Numbered from the stretch's first letter, positions 8,669 through 17,944 are shown. The stretch: DNA of 64,000 nt from Affinundibacterium macrobrachii (GCF_014652415.1 NZ_BMYT01000002.1:62001-126000); one strand, 5' to 3'. Program-made: numbers and translations. The notes: a model not told the origin generated them from the sequence alone.

Positions 8669-9175
8669 TTAACGTGATGCTGTTATCTCATCGTTGATCA
8701 GCTTTCGAACCACGAGGATGAATAAAGCCACGACACCAGCGCCAAAGCAAATCCAATGTAAGGTCGACAGAGAAACAATACGCAACAAAGGATTGATATC
8801 GCTAAAAGGCGCAAACGGTGTGATATCCATATGCATGATGCTGTCGAACACGATATGCGAATAGGTGCCGATGATCGCACCGAAGGCAACTTGTTTAAGC
8901 TGCAAACCCTGCCACTCAAAAAGATTGGGCAACCAAAAGCGTCGCGCAAACGCACGACATCCAAGAAAGAGTAAGAGCGTCGCCAACGCAACCAAAGTCG
9001 CCCCGATATAAGTGTGAAAAAATTGATGCAAGCGATCATGACGCGTAATCATGAAATACAAAGGCTCAACATCGACCATCACGTTAGCCGCACAAAAAGC
9101 AAGAAAACTCACCTGCTTAGGTGCCATCGCGTGAATCACGGCGCCGGGACCGAAATGGAATGGTGTAAATGGCAT
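8669..9175 (-). CDS. Integral membrane protein, YdjM/DUF4184-like
   Basis: A 168-residue protein beginning MPFTPFHFGPG, an opening shared by a family of small membrane proteins related to the YdjM/DUF457 metal-dependent hydrolase group. About four hydrophobic segments are visible (around 20-40, 58-76, 90-110 and 137-158). Conserved-looking polar residues sit near them: His7, the Asp/Glu in DVEP, HRF-like HQFFHTYIG, and SHIVFDSIMH. These could bind a metal. The enzymatic activity of this family is not firmly established, so I do not assign a reaction. It stands alone with a weak ribosome site. Confidence 0.7.
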   Translation of the reverse strand: MPFTPFHFGPGAVIHAMAPKQVSFLAFCAANVMVDVEPLYFMITRHDRLHQFFHTYIGATLVALATLLLFLGCRAFARRFWLPNLFEWQGLQLKQVAFGAIIGTYSHIVFDSIMHMDITPFAPFSDINPLLRIVSLSTLHWICFGAGVVALFILVVRKLINDEITASR

Positions 9176-9365
9176 AGAGCTTGTTGATGGGTTTGGAATT
9201 AGAGACCTGCCTAATAGTCAGAATGTTCTACGAATCCGATTTGGCGTCAACTATGAAATCAGAAGTACCATCAAAAATAAGTACTTCAATTTTTCGAATG
9301 TGAATCTAAACCGATACGTTGTAATACAAGTTCAAATGCGGAATAAATCTTTCGCTAGGTAGAAA

Positions 9366-9560
9366 TTGGCAAGCACGCAACAATTTTATGAAGCTCAAAT
9401 TAGTGTTAAAAACTACCTAAGAGACAACAATTCCTCGAATATTCAGATTACAGAAATACGTCATGTAAAGGCATGCCCCAATTTTTCACAAATTTATTTG
9501 TACAGTCGCAATGACCGGAGGGAGCGCCTTGACCATAGCATTTGGCATCGTAGGTGGTAA
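9366..9560 (+). CDS. Doubtful small open frame, 64 residues
   Basis: A TTG-started frame in the roughly 390-base gap between two minus-strand genes. The composition is not obviously that of a shadow frame (mixed polar and aromatic residues), and AGGTAG precedes the TTG, but no domain is recognisable. It could be a gene remnant or chance. The rest of 9176-9564 holds nothing I can support. Confidence 0.2.
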   Translation: MASTQQFYEAQISVKNYLRDNNSSNIQITEIRHVKACPNFSQIYLYSRNDRRERLDHSIWHRRW

Positions 9561-9564
9561 TTGA

Positions 9565-10035
9565 CTAGACATCTGGAATCAAACTACAAATATCGGCAAC
9601 CAACTCAACAATATCACCGAGGCCTGAAATGTCCGAAGTTGGCGCGGGGTTCGATATAGATAACGTGCCCAAGCCCCCACTTGCTTTTAGCGGATCTGAT
9701 TTATGAGGGAAGCCAAGATACGCAATAAGCTTGTCATACTCACCGCGATCGAGCCAAACACCAAAGCATTTTGAGCAAATATCGATCTCAACGCCTTTAA
9801 ACAGAAGCGATATCATTTGACTTTCATCTTTCGGGCAAGCTACTTTAGCCTGTTGTTGTGCAGATTTCTTGATGCCTTTGGATTTTTCCTTATGTATCTC
9901 GAGAGCGGCTTTGGCGCGGACTTCACGGAAGAAATCACCGGGTACGAAAGTACCAGAACACGTCCCACATTGGTGAACGACATAATTGCCAATGGGTATT
10001 GGATTTAACGTCGATTGGTCAAGCGCGCAATACAT
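9565..10035 (-). CDS. Zinc-ribbon protein with zf-TFIIB-type domain
   Basis: A 156-residue soluble protein with two zinc ribbons. The first is made of MYC plus CGTCSG near residues 3 and 23-26. The second matches the zf-TFIIB pattern well: CPKDESQM, then GVEIDICSKCFGVWLDRGE, with CxxC pairs about 30 residues apart. A basic linker (EKSKGIKKSAQQQ) lies between them. This domain is widespread in bacteria with no settled function; nucleic-acid or protein binding is possible. The C-terminus is glycine- and serine-rich. No operon partner: the next minus-strand genes are creBC about 210 bases upstream. Confidence 0.8.
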   Translation of the reverse strand: MYCALDQSTLNPIPIGNYVVHQCGTCSGTFVPGDFFREVRAKAALEIHKEKSKGIKKSAQQQAKVACPKDESQMISLLFKGVEIDICSKCFGVWLDRGEYDKLIAYLGFPHKSDPLKASGGLGTLSISNPAPTSDISGLGDIVELVADICSLIPDV

Positions 10036-10247
10036 TTGTGAGGACTAAAGTAATTTAATTTTCGTTTTGAAAAGATAACCGAACACCTAAAAAAAGACAA
10101 TTTGTTTCAACTCGTTCGAAACCCGCACAGCGCTTAACTGAGTTTAGTTATACCTAATAAAAATCAGACTTAAGAAAATCAACAAATAGTGCAATTTCTT
10201 TCTTCATTTGGCAAACTCAAAAAATCAAAGAACCATCAACTATCCAC

Positions 10248-11693
10248 TCACCCCAAACCCAAGCGCACTTCAACCCGAACACCACCTTCTGCCAAGTTCT
10301 GCAAACGCACCTCACCGCCATGCAAACTAATCACCTCGCGCACAAACGGCAATCCTAGTCCAGTGCTCTTTGCGGCATCCGCTCTAGGTAAGGAATAAAA
10401 GCGATCAAAAATTTTATCGATAGCATAGTCGGGAATGCCGCTGCCTTGGTCGTCGATGAATAAAGTGAAGTGTGTGTCATCGACTTGTTGATGCAAACGA
10501 ATTGCCGCGCCATTTGGGCTAAACGCGATCGCGTTGTCGATGAGATTGCCGATTGCTTGGCGTAGCAAGAGTGGATCGCCTTGTATAGTTTGTGTTTGTG
10601 CTTGTACATCGAATTGTATGCGCAAATTTTTGCGGGCGATGGCGTCACTAAAATCGATTAGCACTTGGTCGAGTAAATCGACGATGTTGATGTTGGTGAT
10701 TTGGCTGAGCCGCTGTTGCTTCTCGACTTTAATCAATTCTAGAAGTTTGTCGATCAGTTGTTTCTGGCGCTGGTTTTGCTCGATGATATTGTTGAGAAAT
10801 TTGCTGCGTTCGGCTTCTGGCGGATCTTCACTGAGTAATTCTGCCGAGCCTTGAATGGCGGCAATCGGACTTTTGAGTTCGTGCGCTAGTGTGTGCATTA
10901 GGGTTTCTACATATTGTTTTCCTTCTAGCTTATGCCGCATGCTTTCTAGCGCGCGGCCGAGTTCGCCGATCTCGTTATTGCCGAGTTTTGGCAAGCTGAC
11001 TTTATCATCGCGTTCTACTGCTTGTGCGTAATTGCGTAACTTTTGCAATGAGCGATTCAGCCACCATGAAATTCCTATGCCTATCATCAACGAGGCGAGC
11101 AAAATCCAAAAACTGCGCTGCAAGATTTTTTGCTGGCTACGTTCGATGAAGGGGCCGATAGTGGAAGTGGCTTTGGCGACCGTCAACACCCCGATGATTT
11201 TTCTGGCTTGTCCGCTTTGGTTGTTATCAAGTATCGGTGCGGCGACATGCATGACCGAGCTGTTTTCATCATTCGGATCGGTGCGAGTGCTACGCGCGCC
11301 ATATTGACCTCGCAGCGTCAGATACACGTCGTTCCAACGCGCATAACTTTTACCCACGTCTTTTTGCTCGGTATCAAAAATCACGATCCCTTTGGCATCG
11401 GTAATATAGATGCGGTAATCAAGACTGGCTTTGCGCACGCCACTGATCTCGACATCAACACTGCGATCCGCATAATTTTGCATACGCTGTAGCAACGCTA
11501 GATGTTGGATGTCGCCATTCTTGACATCTTCTGCCACCAGTTGTGCGAGTAATTGCGCGGTATCGACCAAAGTGTCTTCTAAAGTGGCACGCACACCGGG
11601 GCGCACTTCGGCGACGAATACATTCAATACAAACCAGGCTGCCAAGCCTAGAATCAGGAAGTAACTCAGTAAAATTCTTAGGCCGATTTTCAT
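10248..11693 (-). CDS. creC: Sensor histidine kinase CreC
   Basis: A 481-residue membrane sensor kinase. The opening MKIGLRILLSYFLILGLAAW and the FVAEVRPGVRATLEDTLVDTA stretch (two separate quotes) match the CreC family. Layout: helix 1 (about 8-28), a periplasmic domain of about 160 residues, helix 2 (about 195-212), HAMP, HisKA with H271 in AHELKSP, and an HATPase_c domain with N, G1 (DQGSGIP) and G2 (GLGLPFV) boxes. It should autophosphorylate H271 and pass phosphate to CreB, encoded eight bases upstream. In enterobacteria CreBC responds to carbon metabolism and controls creD; no creD lies beside it here. Confidence 0.92.
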   Translation of the reverse strand: MKIGLRILLSYFLILGLAAWFVLNVFVAEVRPGVRATLEDTLVDTAQLLAQLVAEDVKNGDIQHLALLQRMQNYADRSVDVEISGVRKASLDYRIYITDAKGIVIFDTEQKDVGKSYARWNDVYLTLRGQYGARSTRTDPNDENSSVMHVAAPILDNNQSGQARKIIGVLTVAKATSTIGPFIERSQQKILQRSFWILLASLMIGIGISWWLNRSLQKLRNYAQAVERDDKVSLPKLGNNEIGELGRALESMRHKLEGKQYVETLMHTLAHELKSPIAAIQGSAELLSEDPPEAERSKFLNNIIEQNQRQKQLIDKLLELIKVEKQQRLSQITNINIVDLLDQVLIDFSDAIARKNLRIQFDVQAQTQTIQGDPLLLRQAIGNLIDNAIAFSPNGAAIRLHQQVDDTHFTLFIDDQGSGIPDYAIDKIFDRFYSLPRADAAKSTGLGLPFVREVISLHGGEVRLQNLAEGGVRVEVRLGLG

Positions 11694-11701
11694 AGCAGTG
11701 A

Positions 11702-12412
11702 TTAAGCTAGCGTAATGCTATATCCCATGCCGCGATGGGTTTGGATTGGGTCGTCTTGATCATTGATCAGTTTGAGCTTGGCGCGAATTGATTTGATATG
11801 CGTATCGACCGTTCTATCCATGGTGTTGGCGGCATGTGTCCAAACCAAATCCATCAATTGCGCACGCGAGAACAATACATTCGGTCTTTCGATCAAAGTT
11901 TTGAGCAAAAGATATTCGTAACGGGTTAAGGTTAAGCAGTTTCCATAATAAAAAATCCGCGCTTCATCTGCGCGTAATTCAAATCGTTCTGGCACTTGAT
12001 CAATTGGCGCTTGACCAATTAGTGCTTCCACCGTTGCTGGCAATAACTGACGACGCAATACCGCACGTACTCTTGCGACTAGTTCGCGCGGTGAAAAGGG
12101 TTTCGTTACATAGTCATCGGCACCAATTTCTAAACCGACGATGCGATCAATTTCGTCGCCACGCGCGGTTAAAAAAATCACTGGCGTTTGGCAAAATTGG
12201 CGTAAGCGACGGCAAACTTCAAACCCGTTTAAATCTGGCAAACCGACATCCAATACAATCAAGGCGATTTTGCTCTGATCGGTTTGCAATAAATCCAAGG
12301 CAGCTTGCCCTAAGCTCAGGTGTAGCGGCGTGAAGCCATCTGTCGCCAGTGCGTAACATAGATTTTGCGCAATCGCGACTTCATCTTCGACAATCAAAAT
12401 AGTTTGCGACAT
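11702..12412 (-). CDS. creB: Response regulator CreB (OmpR family)
   Basis: A 236-residue regulator: receiver domain (1-120) with acidic pocket EDE near residue 10, phosphoacceptor D55 in VLDVGLPD, the switch threonine in FLTARGDE and K in YVTKPFSPREL, then an OmpR/PhoB winged-helix domain ending in RTVDTHIKSIRAKL and GMGYSI. A linker of about 25 residues separates the two. It is the first gene of the creB-creC unit and would bind direct repeats (cre tags) once phosphorylated. Its promoter region (12413-12578) is shared with the divergent gene at 12579 and contains tandem TATAAA-bearing repeats. Confidence 0.92.
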   Translation of the reverse strand: MSQTILIVEDEVAIAQNLCYALATDGFTPLHLSLGQAALDLLQTDQSKIALIVLDVGLPDLNGFEVCRRLRQFCQTPVIFLTARGDEIDRIVGLEIGADDYVTKPFSPRELVARVRAVLRRQLLPATVEALIGQAPIDQVPERFELRADEARIFYYGNCLTLTRYEYLLLKTLIERPNVLFSRAQLMDLVWTHAANTMDRTVDTHIKSIRAKLKLINDQDDPIQTHRGMGYSITLA

Positions 12413-12510
12413 AATCTTAGTAAATTTATTCAGTAAAAATAGTAGGTATTATCTTGGCAAATGGTAGCAGATACGCAGGCAATCAAGGTAGGCTAATTCT
12501 GCGCTACATA

Positions 12511-12549
12511 GCTATAAAACCTGGCTATAAAACATGGCTATAAAAATTG
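12511..12549. repeat. Three tandem 13-base repeats containing TATAAA
   Basis: GCTATAAAACCTG, GCTATAAAACATG and GCTATAAAAATTG follow one another without gaps in the divergent promoter region between creB and the gene at 12579. Each copy carries a -10-like TATAAA. They may be alternative -10 elements or sites for a regulator. Confidence 0.75.
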
Positions 12550-12578
12550 CCGAAGATCCGCATTAATAAGGACCCAGT

Positions 12579-13208
12579 ATGTCACAAGTTGTTCGCGTTG
12601 CCATTGGTGAAAATTTTCCTGAGATTCAATGGCCAGCCTGTTGCCCCGAATGTGGCACCACCAAATCGCTGATTCGCAATACCAGCCGCTTGGGCAAAGT
12701 GAAATCGATACGCCCCAATTTGCAAGGTGGCTTAACTATGAAAAGCGAGGTCATGTATTTGAATTATTGGATTTGTCCACAGCATGCCGCCGAGACCCGA
12801 TGGGCAAATCGCCTACTAGAGAAAAGCCCTGTCATGCACTTGATTCGCTTCATTTTTTACGTGGGCGTGGTGTTTGCGATTGGGCTAATTTTTGGTCCGC
12901 GTCGTCTAGAAACTTTTCCAGACTTGGGGCCTTTATTAGCCTTACCGCTGATTGGCATACTGGGCGTTGCCAGTTTGATCTGGGCAAGAATCGCAACCAG
13001 TTTGTGGCCGATTCGATTTGATCCTGATCAAGACGTGATTGAAATCCAATTTCGACAAGCGCCTTACGCCACCCGCTTCCGCGTGATGAATCGAGAAGCG
13101 ACCAGCACACAAAATACTGAAGAAACGCCATGGTACAAACGTGCGCTGTTGTGGAAAGTGATCGTCATCGTGCTGTTTATTATGTTCATGGCACGCTTGA
13201 TGAAGTAA
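12579..13208 (+). CDS. Hypothetical membrane protein with N-terminal zinc-ribbon-like cysteines
   Basis: A 209-residue protein, not recognised as a named family. The N-terminal 80 residues are soluble and carry PACCPECG and a later CPQH, which could form a Cys/His zinc site. Three hydrophobic segments follow (about 86-106, 115-137 and 188-207); the stretch between helices 2 and 3 contains FDPDQDVIEIQF, a strand-rich pattern seen in small membrane-anchored domains. AAGGA lies about nine bases before the ATG. It is transcribed divergently from creB across the tandem 13-base repeats. Confidence 0.75.
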   Translation: MSQVVRVAIGENFPEIQWPACCPECGTTKSLIRNTSRLGKVKSIRPNLQGGLTMKSEVMYLNYWICPQHAAETRWANRLLEKSPVMHLIRFIFYVGVVFAIGLIFGPRRLETFPDLGPLLALPLIGILGVASLIWARIATSLWPIRFDPDQDVIEIQFRQAPYATRFRVMNREATSTQNTEETPWYKRALLWKVIVIVLFIMFMARLMK

Positions 13209-13223
13209 CTTTTAACTTTTGAC

Positions 13224-14414
13224 CTACTTCAGCATCGCCGCATAAGCGAGTTTTTTGAATTCAAACGAGTAAGGATGCCAAAACGCCATTTGGCGCTGCG
13301 TCATCAGTAAGCCAGCGATATTGTGACGTGGCGAAATCCACCAATGCGTACCTGCGATACCGCCCCACTCAAACTCACCTTCTGCATCTGCCGGATCATT
13401 TTCACCTGGACGCAAAGTCACTGCTCCGCCTAAACCAAAGCCTTTGCCCGGAACATCACCAACACCGGGGAAAGCGATGCCCCAACCTGCTGGCAGATGA
13501 TTCTGCATCATCAATCGTATCGACTCTGGCCTTAGTACCGCATGACCACCAGGTAAAAAACTGCGCATCAGTGCCAACATATCGTGCATACTAGAGACCA
13601 AACCGCCACCGCCAGAAAAGCGTGGAATCGGTTTCAAAAAGGCTTCTGGATACGGTGATTTTTCTAAGCGTTTGAGATCGCGATTTAAGACGTTCATAGG
13701 ATCGGTGCCGGCATAGTAAGCGGTTAAGCGTTCATGCTTATGCGGCGGCACCCAGAAACTAGTGTCGTTCATACCTAAGCGCGACAAAATATGTGCGTGC
13801 AAATACACATCAAAATTGTCGCCGCTAACGACTTCGACTAAGCGTGATAAAACGTCAGTGGCAATCGAATATTCCCAACGCTCGCCCGGATGAAAGCTGA
13901 GTGGCAATTCTTCGAGGATGTTGATGAGTTCGGATAAAGGTTCAAACGCGTTTAGAACCTTACGCTCGACGTAAGCTTTATAAATCGTACTACCGTGATC
14001 GAGCAAACCATAGCTGAGGCCAGAAGTATGGGTCAACAATTGGCGCACGGTGATCGCAGAGCGCGCGGCCTCGGTTTGACTGATATCGGTCGCACCGGGA
14101 ATTAAGACTTGGCGTTGACCGAGTTGTGGCATGTAGATTTCTACTGGATCATCCAAGCCCAATTTGCCTTGTTCGATTAACTGCATAATCGCCATCGAAG
14201 TCAGCAATTTGGTATTGGAAAATACGCGGAATAAGTGATCGTGACGCAAAGGAATTTGGTTTTCGATATCGGCCCAACCCGCAGCATGGAAATGCACCAA
14301 ATCTTGCCCCGACAAAATCGCTGATGACACGCCAGATAAAATCTTTCGATCAACATAGGTTTGCATTGCTGGCGCAATCGCGCTGAAATCGTAGTGGCTG
14401 GGGGTGATGATCAT
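13224..14414 (-). CDS. Serine hydrolase, class C beta-lactamase/esterase family
   Basis: A 396-residue penicillin-binding-protein-like hydrolase. The catalytic tetrad S66-x-x-K69 lies in FSNTKLLTS and the tyrosine motif is Y182 in WEYSIA. A HTSGLSYG motif and a glycine-rich GGGGLVSSMHDM region are also typical of EstB-like esterases and small D-aminopeptidase-like enzymes. There is no signal peptide, which favours a cytoplasmic esterase over a periplasmic beta-lactamase. A KTG-like third motif is not obvious; GIAGTHWW occupies the expected area. It is divergent from glycerate kinase across 80 bases. Substrate unknown. Confidence 0.85.
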   Translation of the reverse strand: MIITPSHYDFSAIAPAMQTYVDRKILSGVSSAILSGQDLVHFHAAGWADIENQIPLRHDHLFRVFSNTKLLTSMAIMQLIEQGKLGLDDPVEIYMPQLGQRQVLIPGATDISQTEAARSAITVRQLLTHTSGLSYGLLDHGSTIYKAYVERKVLNAFEPLSELINILEELPLSFHPGERWEYSIATDVLSRLVEVVSGDNFDVYLHAHILSRLGMNDTSFWVPPHKHERLTAYYAGTDPMNVLNRDLKRLEKSPYPEAFLKPIPRFSGGGGLVSSMHDMLALMRSFLPGGHAVLRPESIRLMMQNHLPAGWGIAFPGVGDVPGKGFGLGGAVTLRPGENDPADAEGEFEWGGIAGTHWWISPRHNIAGLLMTQRQMAFWHPYSFEFKKLAYAAMLK

Positions 14415-14494
14415 GGAAAAATTCGCTGAAAAATTTCGCGATAGGAGCGGAAAGCTGGTATTTTAGCTGCTCAAGGACACACTTCCAAATCAAG

Positions 14495-15835
14495 ATGACA
14501 AACTGGAATCAAGCACAAGCCGATACACAAGCACCTGCATTTTTACGCGATTTATTTGCAGTCGCTCTTGCGGCAGTTGATCCACGCCATTGCTTGCCAC
14601 CACATCTACCGCCGTTTCCAGCAAGTGGACGGTGTGTTGTGGTCGGTGCTGGCAAAGCAGCGGCATCAATGGCACAAGCTGTAGAACAGCATTGGTTTGC
14701 GTCGGATTTCGATGCAACTACAAATGACGTAGCACGTTTTAGTGGCATGGTGATTGTGCCGCATGGCTATCGTTTGCCATGCAAGTACATACAAGTTCGC
14801 GAAGCGGCGCATCCCGTGCCTGACGAGGCAGGCTACCAGGCAGCATGCGATTTACTCGATTCGGTAAGTAATCTCAGTGCAGACGACACGGTAATTTGCT
14901 TATTATCTGGCGGCGGTTCTTCGCTGATGAGCTTGCCAGCTGCAGGCATCAGTCTGGCGGAAAAACAAACCATTAATCGTGCACTACTGCGTAGCGGTGC
15001 GCGCATACACGAAATCAATTGCGTCCGTAAGCATTTATCAGCGATCAAAGGTGGGCGCTTAGCCTTGGCGTGTGCGCCTGCCAAGGTCTTGACCTACATC
15101 ATCTCGGATGTGGCGGGCGACGATCCCAGCATTATCGCCAGCGGACCAAGCTTGGCTGATGCCAGTACCCGTTTTGATGCTCTAGAAATTTTGCAGCGCT
15201 ATGCGATTCCAACTTCAGCAACTGTTCTCGCACATTTGCAACAAGTCTCATCAGAAACGCCAAAACCAAATCACGCGGGATTCGTTCAAACCCACGTTCA
15301 AATAATTGCGAACGCGCAAATGGCCTTGCAAGCAGCCGCGAATTTCGCGCAATCAAAAGCTATCTGCGTACAGATCTTATCGGATCGTTTAGAGGGTGAA
15401 GCGCGTGAGCTTGGGCACGCGCATGCCTTGATGTCGACTGCTAGTGCGACGACACTGGCGACAGATATTTTCCATCAACAGCAAAGACAAGCACATTTGC
15501 TGTTATCTGGTGGCGAGACAACAGTCACGGTGAAAGGTAATGGACGCGGAGGTCGCAATTCTGAATATCTATTAGGACTCTGCCAAAGTCTCCAAGGCCA
15601 TGCAGGCATCTATGCACTAGCAGCAGATACCGATGGTCGTGATGGCAGCGAACACAACGCTGGCGCTTGGTGTACACCCGATAGCTTACAACGCGCAAAC
15701 GCCTTGTCGATTTCTGCCGATGCCTGTTTAGCGAACAACGATGCATACAGCTTCTTCGCAGCCTTAGACAACGTATTAGAAACCGGACCGACCTACAATA
15801 ATGTGAATGATTTTCGGGCGATTTTGATTGTGTGA
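14495..15835 (+). CDS. Glycerate 2-kinase (MOFRL/TtuD family)
   Basis: A 446-residue enzyme of the GckA/TtuD family, which phosphorylates D-glycerate to 2-phosphoglycerate with ATP and feeds glyoxylate, tartrate or serine breakdown into glycolysis. Evidence: VVVGAGKAAASMAQAV near residue 50, the glycine/serine loop LLSGGGSSLMSLP near 136, INCVRKHLSAIKGGRLA in the N-terminal DUF4147 domain, and the MOFRL domain with SGGETTVTVKGNGRGGRN and DGRDGSEHNAGAWC towards the end. Older annotations call such proteins hydroxypyruvate reductase. The ribosome site is weak (AAGGA 17 bases upstream). No other glyoxylate genes lie nearby. Confidence 0.9.
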   Translation: MTNWNQAQADTQAPAFLRDLFAVALAAVDPRHCLPPHLPPFPASGRCVVVGAGKAAASMAQAVEQHWFASDFDATTNDVARFSGMVIVPHGYRLPCKYIQVREAAHPVPDEAGYQAACDLLDSVSNLSADDTVICLLSGGGSSLMSLPAAGISLAEKQTINRALLRSGARIHEINCVRKHLSAIKGGRLALACAPAKVLTYIISDVAGDDPSIIASGPSLADASTRFDALEILQRYAIPTSATVLAHLQQVSSETPKPNHAGFVQTHVQIIANAQMALQAAANFAQSKAICVQILSDRLEGEARELGHAHALMSTASATTLATDIFHQQQRQAHLLLSGGETTVTVKGNGRGGRNSEYLLGLCQSLQGHAGIYALAADTDGRDGSEHNAGAWCTPDSLQRANALSISADACLANNDAYSFFAALDNVLETGPTYNNVNDFRAILIV

Positions 15836-15940
15836 TGTAAAACCATCGCCTCGCTTTCTTCTCACTGATTTTTCTATTCAATGCAAATCGGATTGAAGCA
15901 ACTGCAAAACTGATGTTTTGCTTTCTGCATTTTTTCTCAT

Positions 15941-16684
15941 TTAATCGAATGAACTTAGTAGCGCCCGCGTTACCCCCACTCCTGCATGCGCTTGCAGACT
16001 CAATGGCGTTTTACCCGTTAACCACGATGCACGAAATGCCTCAGCTTCTGTCTTTTGCTCTGCACTTAGTTTTGCTTCCAATTGGGCGATATGCGCGAGT
16101 AATTCCTTGGTCGGCTCTGGCGCCATTGATTTGAGCAATACTGCCAGCGCATAACTTCTCACCAAATCTGGTGCAGGTGATGCGGGGTTTGAATAATAAT
16201 TCGCCAGATAGGCGGTTGCAGCTACGTTGCCTTGGCGAGAAGCGCGTTCCCACCAAATGAGCGCATTTTGAATATCGCGCTTCTTGCCGTAGTAAATACC
16301 GACATCGTGCTGCGCCAAATCATAGCCAGCTTCCGCCGCACGAAGTTTAAACTTCAAAGCCTCAACTTCATTGACAGGAACCGTGCCGGGAAATTGGCCA
16401 GCGAGATAACAACCCACTTTATACGCTGCAAGTTGGTTTCCTAATTCTGCAGATTCAGAAAATAATTGGAATGCTCTTTTAGTGTCTTGCGGCGTGCCTA
16501 TGCCATTGTTCAAAAACATACCGAGATGATATTTAATCTCCGCATTGCCATTCGATGCCAATTCAGACAGTCGTTTGAAAATCGCTTCATTCGATCGATC
16601 ATCGGCACTGACCGGATTAAAAAGATGGATGACGACGAAACCAGCTGCGATGAAGAATTTGCTAAGCGATTTAGTGAAATACAT
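15941..16684 (-). CDS. Exported Sel1-repeat protein
   Basis: A 247-residue protein with an N-terminal signal peptide (hydrophobic 9-25, cleavage near VSADD) and four or five Sel1-like helical repeats marked by A..G...A...G patterns, for example GNAEIKYHLGMFLNNGIG and GNQLAAYKVGCYLAG and GYDLAQHDVGIYYG. Sel1 repeats are protein-protein interaction scaffolds, often periplasmic. AGGAAA precedes the ATG. No partner can be named from context. Confidence 0.82.
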   Translation of the reverse strand: MYFTKSLSKFFIAAGFVVIHLFNPVSADDRSNEAIFKRLSELASNGNAEIKYHLGMFLNNGIGTPQDTKRAFQLFSESAELGNQLAAYKVGCYLAGQFPGTVPVNEVEALKFKLRAAEAGYDLAQHDVGIYYGKKRDIQNALIWWERASRQGNVAATAYLANYYSNPASPAPDLVRSYALAVLLKSMAPEPTKELLAHIAQLEAKLSAEQKTEAEAFRASWLTGKTPLSLQAHAGVGVTRALLSSFD

Positions 16685-16713
16685 GCATTTCCTAAAAAAA
16701 GTGAATATTTATA

Positions 16714-17079
16714 TCAAGTTAAATCTTGCCCAAACATGATGCGATGACCGTCAACCGTCTTCAGCCCAAATTCACGCATGCCCCAGACTTCGTCGCGAAT
16801 TGTTTTAATGAAGCTGACACCTCGCTCATGAAACTCTTGGTAGAGACTGCTCGCATCATTGACTTCGATGTAGGCAAAATAAGAGTGATCGCCAATCTGC
16901 GCGGCAGGCTTTTCGTCTATGCATTCCCCTAGCATCAAGACCACATTGTCTCGCTCAAGAAATGTCCAACCAGGATATTCGTTGAGCAAATGAAAGCCCA
17001 GCGACTTCATGTAGAAATCTTTGGACACAGCCAGATTTTGTACTGCTAAAACATATCGCGGGGCGAATAAATTTTTCAT
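16714..17079 (-). CDS. VOC-superfamily (glyoxalase/bleomycin-resistance fold) protein
   Basis: A 121-residue protein with the two beta-alpha-beta-beta-beta modules of the VOC fold: YVLAVQNLAVSKDFYMKSLG, then VVLMLGE, and YIEVNDASSLYQEFHERGV with a final DGHRIMFGQ. A metal site is not complete enough to name a reaction. I place the start at 17079, because AGGAGC lies five bases upstream and the residues before it (from a possible start at 17151) do not belong to the fold. It is the last gene before the divergent chemoreceptor-like gene. Confidence 0.85.
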   Translation of the reverse strand: MKNLFAPRYVLAVQNLAVSKDFYMKSLGFHLLNEYPGWTFLERDNVVLMLGECIDEKPAAQIGDHSYFAYIEVNDASSLYQEFHERGVSFIKTIRDEVWGMREFGLKTVDGHRIMFGQDLT

Positions 17080-17295
17080 ACTGCTCCTATGCAGGCTATA
17101 TCGATTTCTTGGGTGACGCGACTGATTTAAGCAACGAGTCTCATGCGTCAAAGCAATTTACGCGCGATTCACAACACTTATTCCAAACACGATGCAAATC
17201 AAAATCCAACATTCTTGCCGTGATTGACCAAAATCATGGTATTTTTTGTTAAATACCTCTACAAGTTAAGCATTCTAAAGCGATTGGAGTTACTT

Positions 17296-17892
17296 GTGAC
17301 TAAGTTAACACAGCCAAGATCAGAATTGTTTTTATCGGTATCGATTAACGAGGGCTTAAAACAAGTCGTCGAGATTTCGCACCAAATCAATTTGGTCGCG
17401 CTCAATGCTATTTTGGTTGCCAAGCGCGCAGGAACGCAATCGGCGGGATTCAAAGTAGTCGCCATGGAACTGCGCCTGTTCAGCCAAAAGATGGAAGAAA
17501 GCATGGCGCGCTTGAGCGACATGATTTTTCAGTTAGTGCATCGCATTGCTGCTTTGCGTAAATTAGAAAAAAATTTACGTTCTCTCGATATTACGCTACA
17601 CAAATTAGCGAACGATAATCCGCAAATGCAAGCCGCGTTTGCCGACAAACAAGAAGCCTATCAAGGCTTAAAGTCGGCTACCAACGCTGAGTGGGAATGC
17701 TTGGAAAAAGAAATCCGACGTTCATTAAATCTATGTAGCGCTGGCGCGATGCTTTCGCACAATGCGCGTATCGAAGCAGCCTATGGCGGCAGTATGTTAG
17801 CCGACATGCAGCAGGTAGCAGGACGGATTGAAGAAATGATGCATCTCGCAATTACGCATTTAAAGCAGTTAACTTATTCCGCTAGAACTTAG
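17296..17892 (+). CDS. Soluble protein with two chemoreceptor-tip-like motifs
   Basis: A 198-residue protein starting at GTG 17296 with GGAG six bases upstream; an earlier TTG at 17224 lacks a ribosome site. No membrane segment, HAMP or sensor domain. Residues about 26-66 resemble the signalling tip of methyl-accepting proteins (ISHQINLVALNAILVAKRAG then AGFKVVAMELR), but the two glutamates of the usual VEAARAGE are V and T. Residues about 148-182 show a second, weaker tip-like stretch (HNARIEAAYGGS then VAGRIEEMM). It could insert into or cap chemoreceptor arrays, or bind CheW/CheA. The di-iron protein gene follows after 52 bases, suggesting a functional pair. Confidence 0.75.
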   Translation: MTKLTQPRSELFLSVSINEGLKQVVEISHQINLVALNAILVAKRAGTQSAGFKVVAMELRLFSQKMEESMARLSDMIFQLVHRIAALRKLEKNLRSLDITLHKLANDNPQMQAAFADKQEAYQGLKSATNAEWECLEKEIRRSLNLCSAGAMLSHNARIEAAYGGSMLADMQQVAGRIEEMMHLAITHLKQLTYSART

Positions 17893-17944
17893 ATCAGCAA
17901 AGAAGTAGCGCGTCGTGACTACAGTTTAGAGAAAAGAAAACCTT

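Noticed and set aside
9176..9564. Possible remnant of a longer gene around the 64-codon frame
   Set aside because: No recognisable domain fragments on either side; kept only as a low-confidence frame.
17224..17295. Longer N-terminus of the chemoreceptor-tip-like protein from a TTG
   Set aside because: No ribosome site; GGAG lies correctly before the GTG at 17296.
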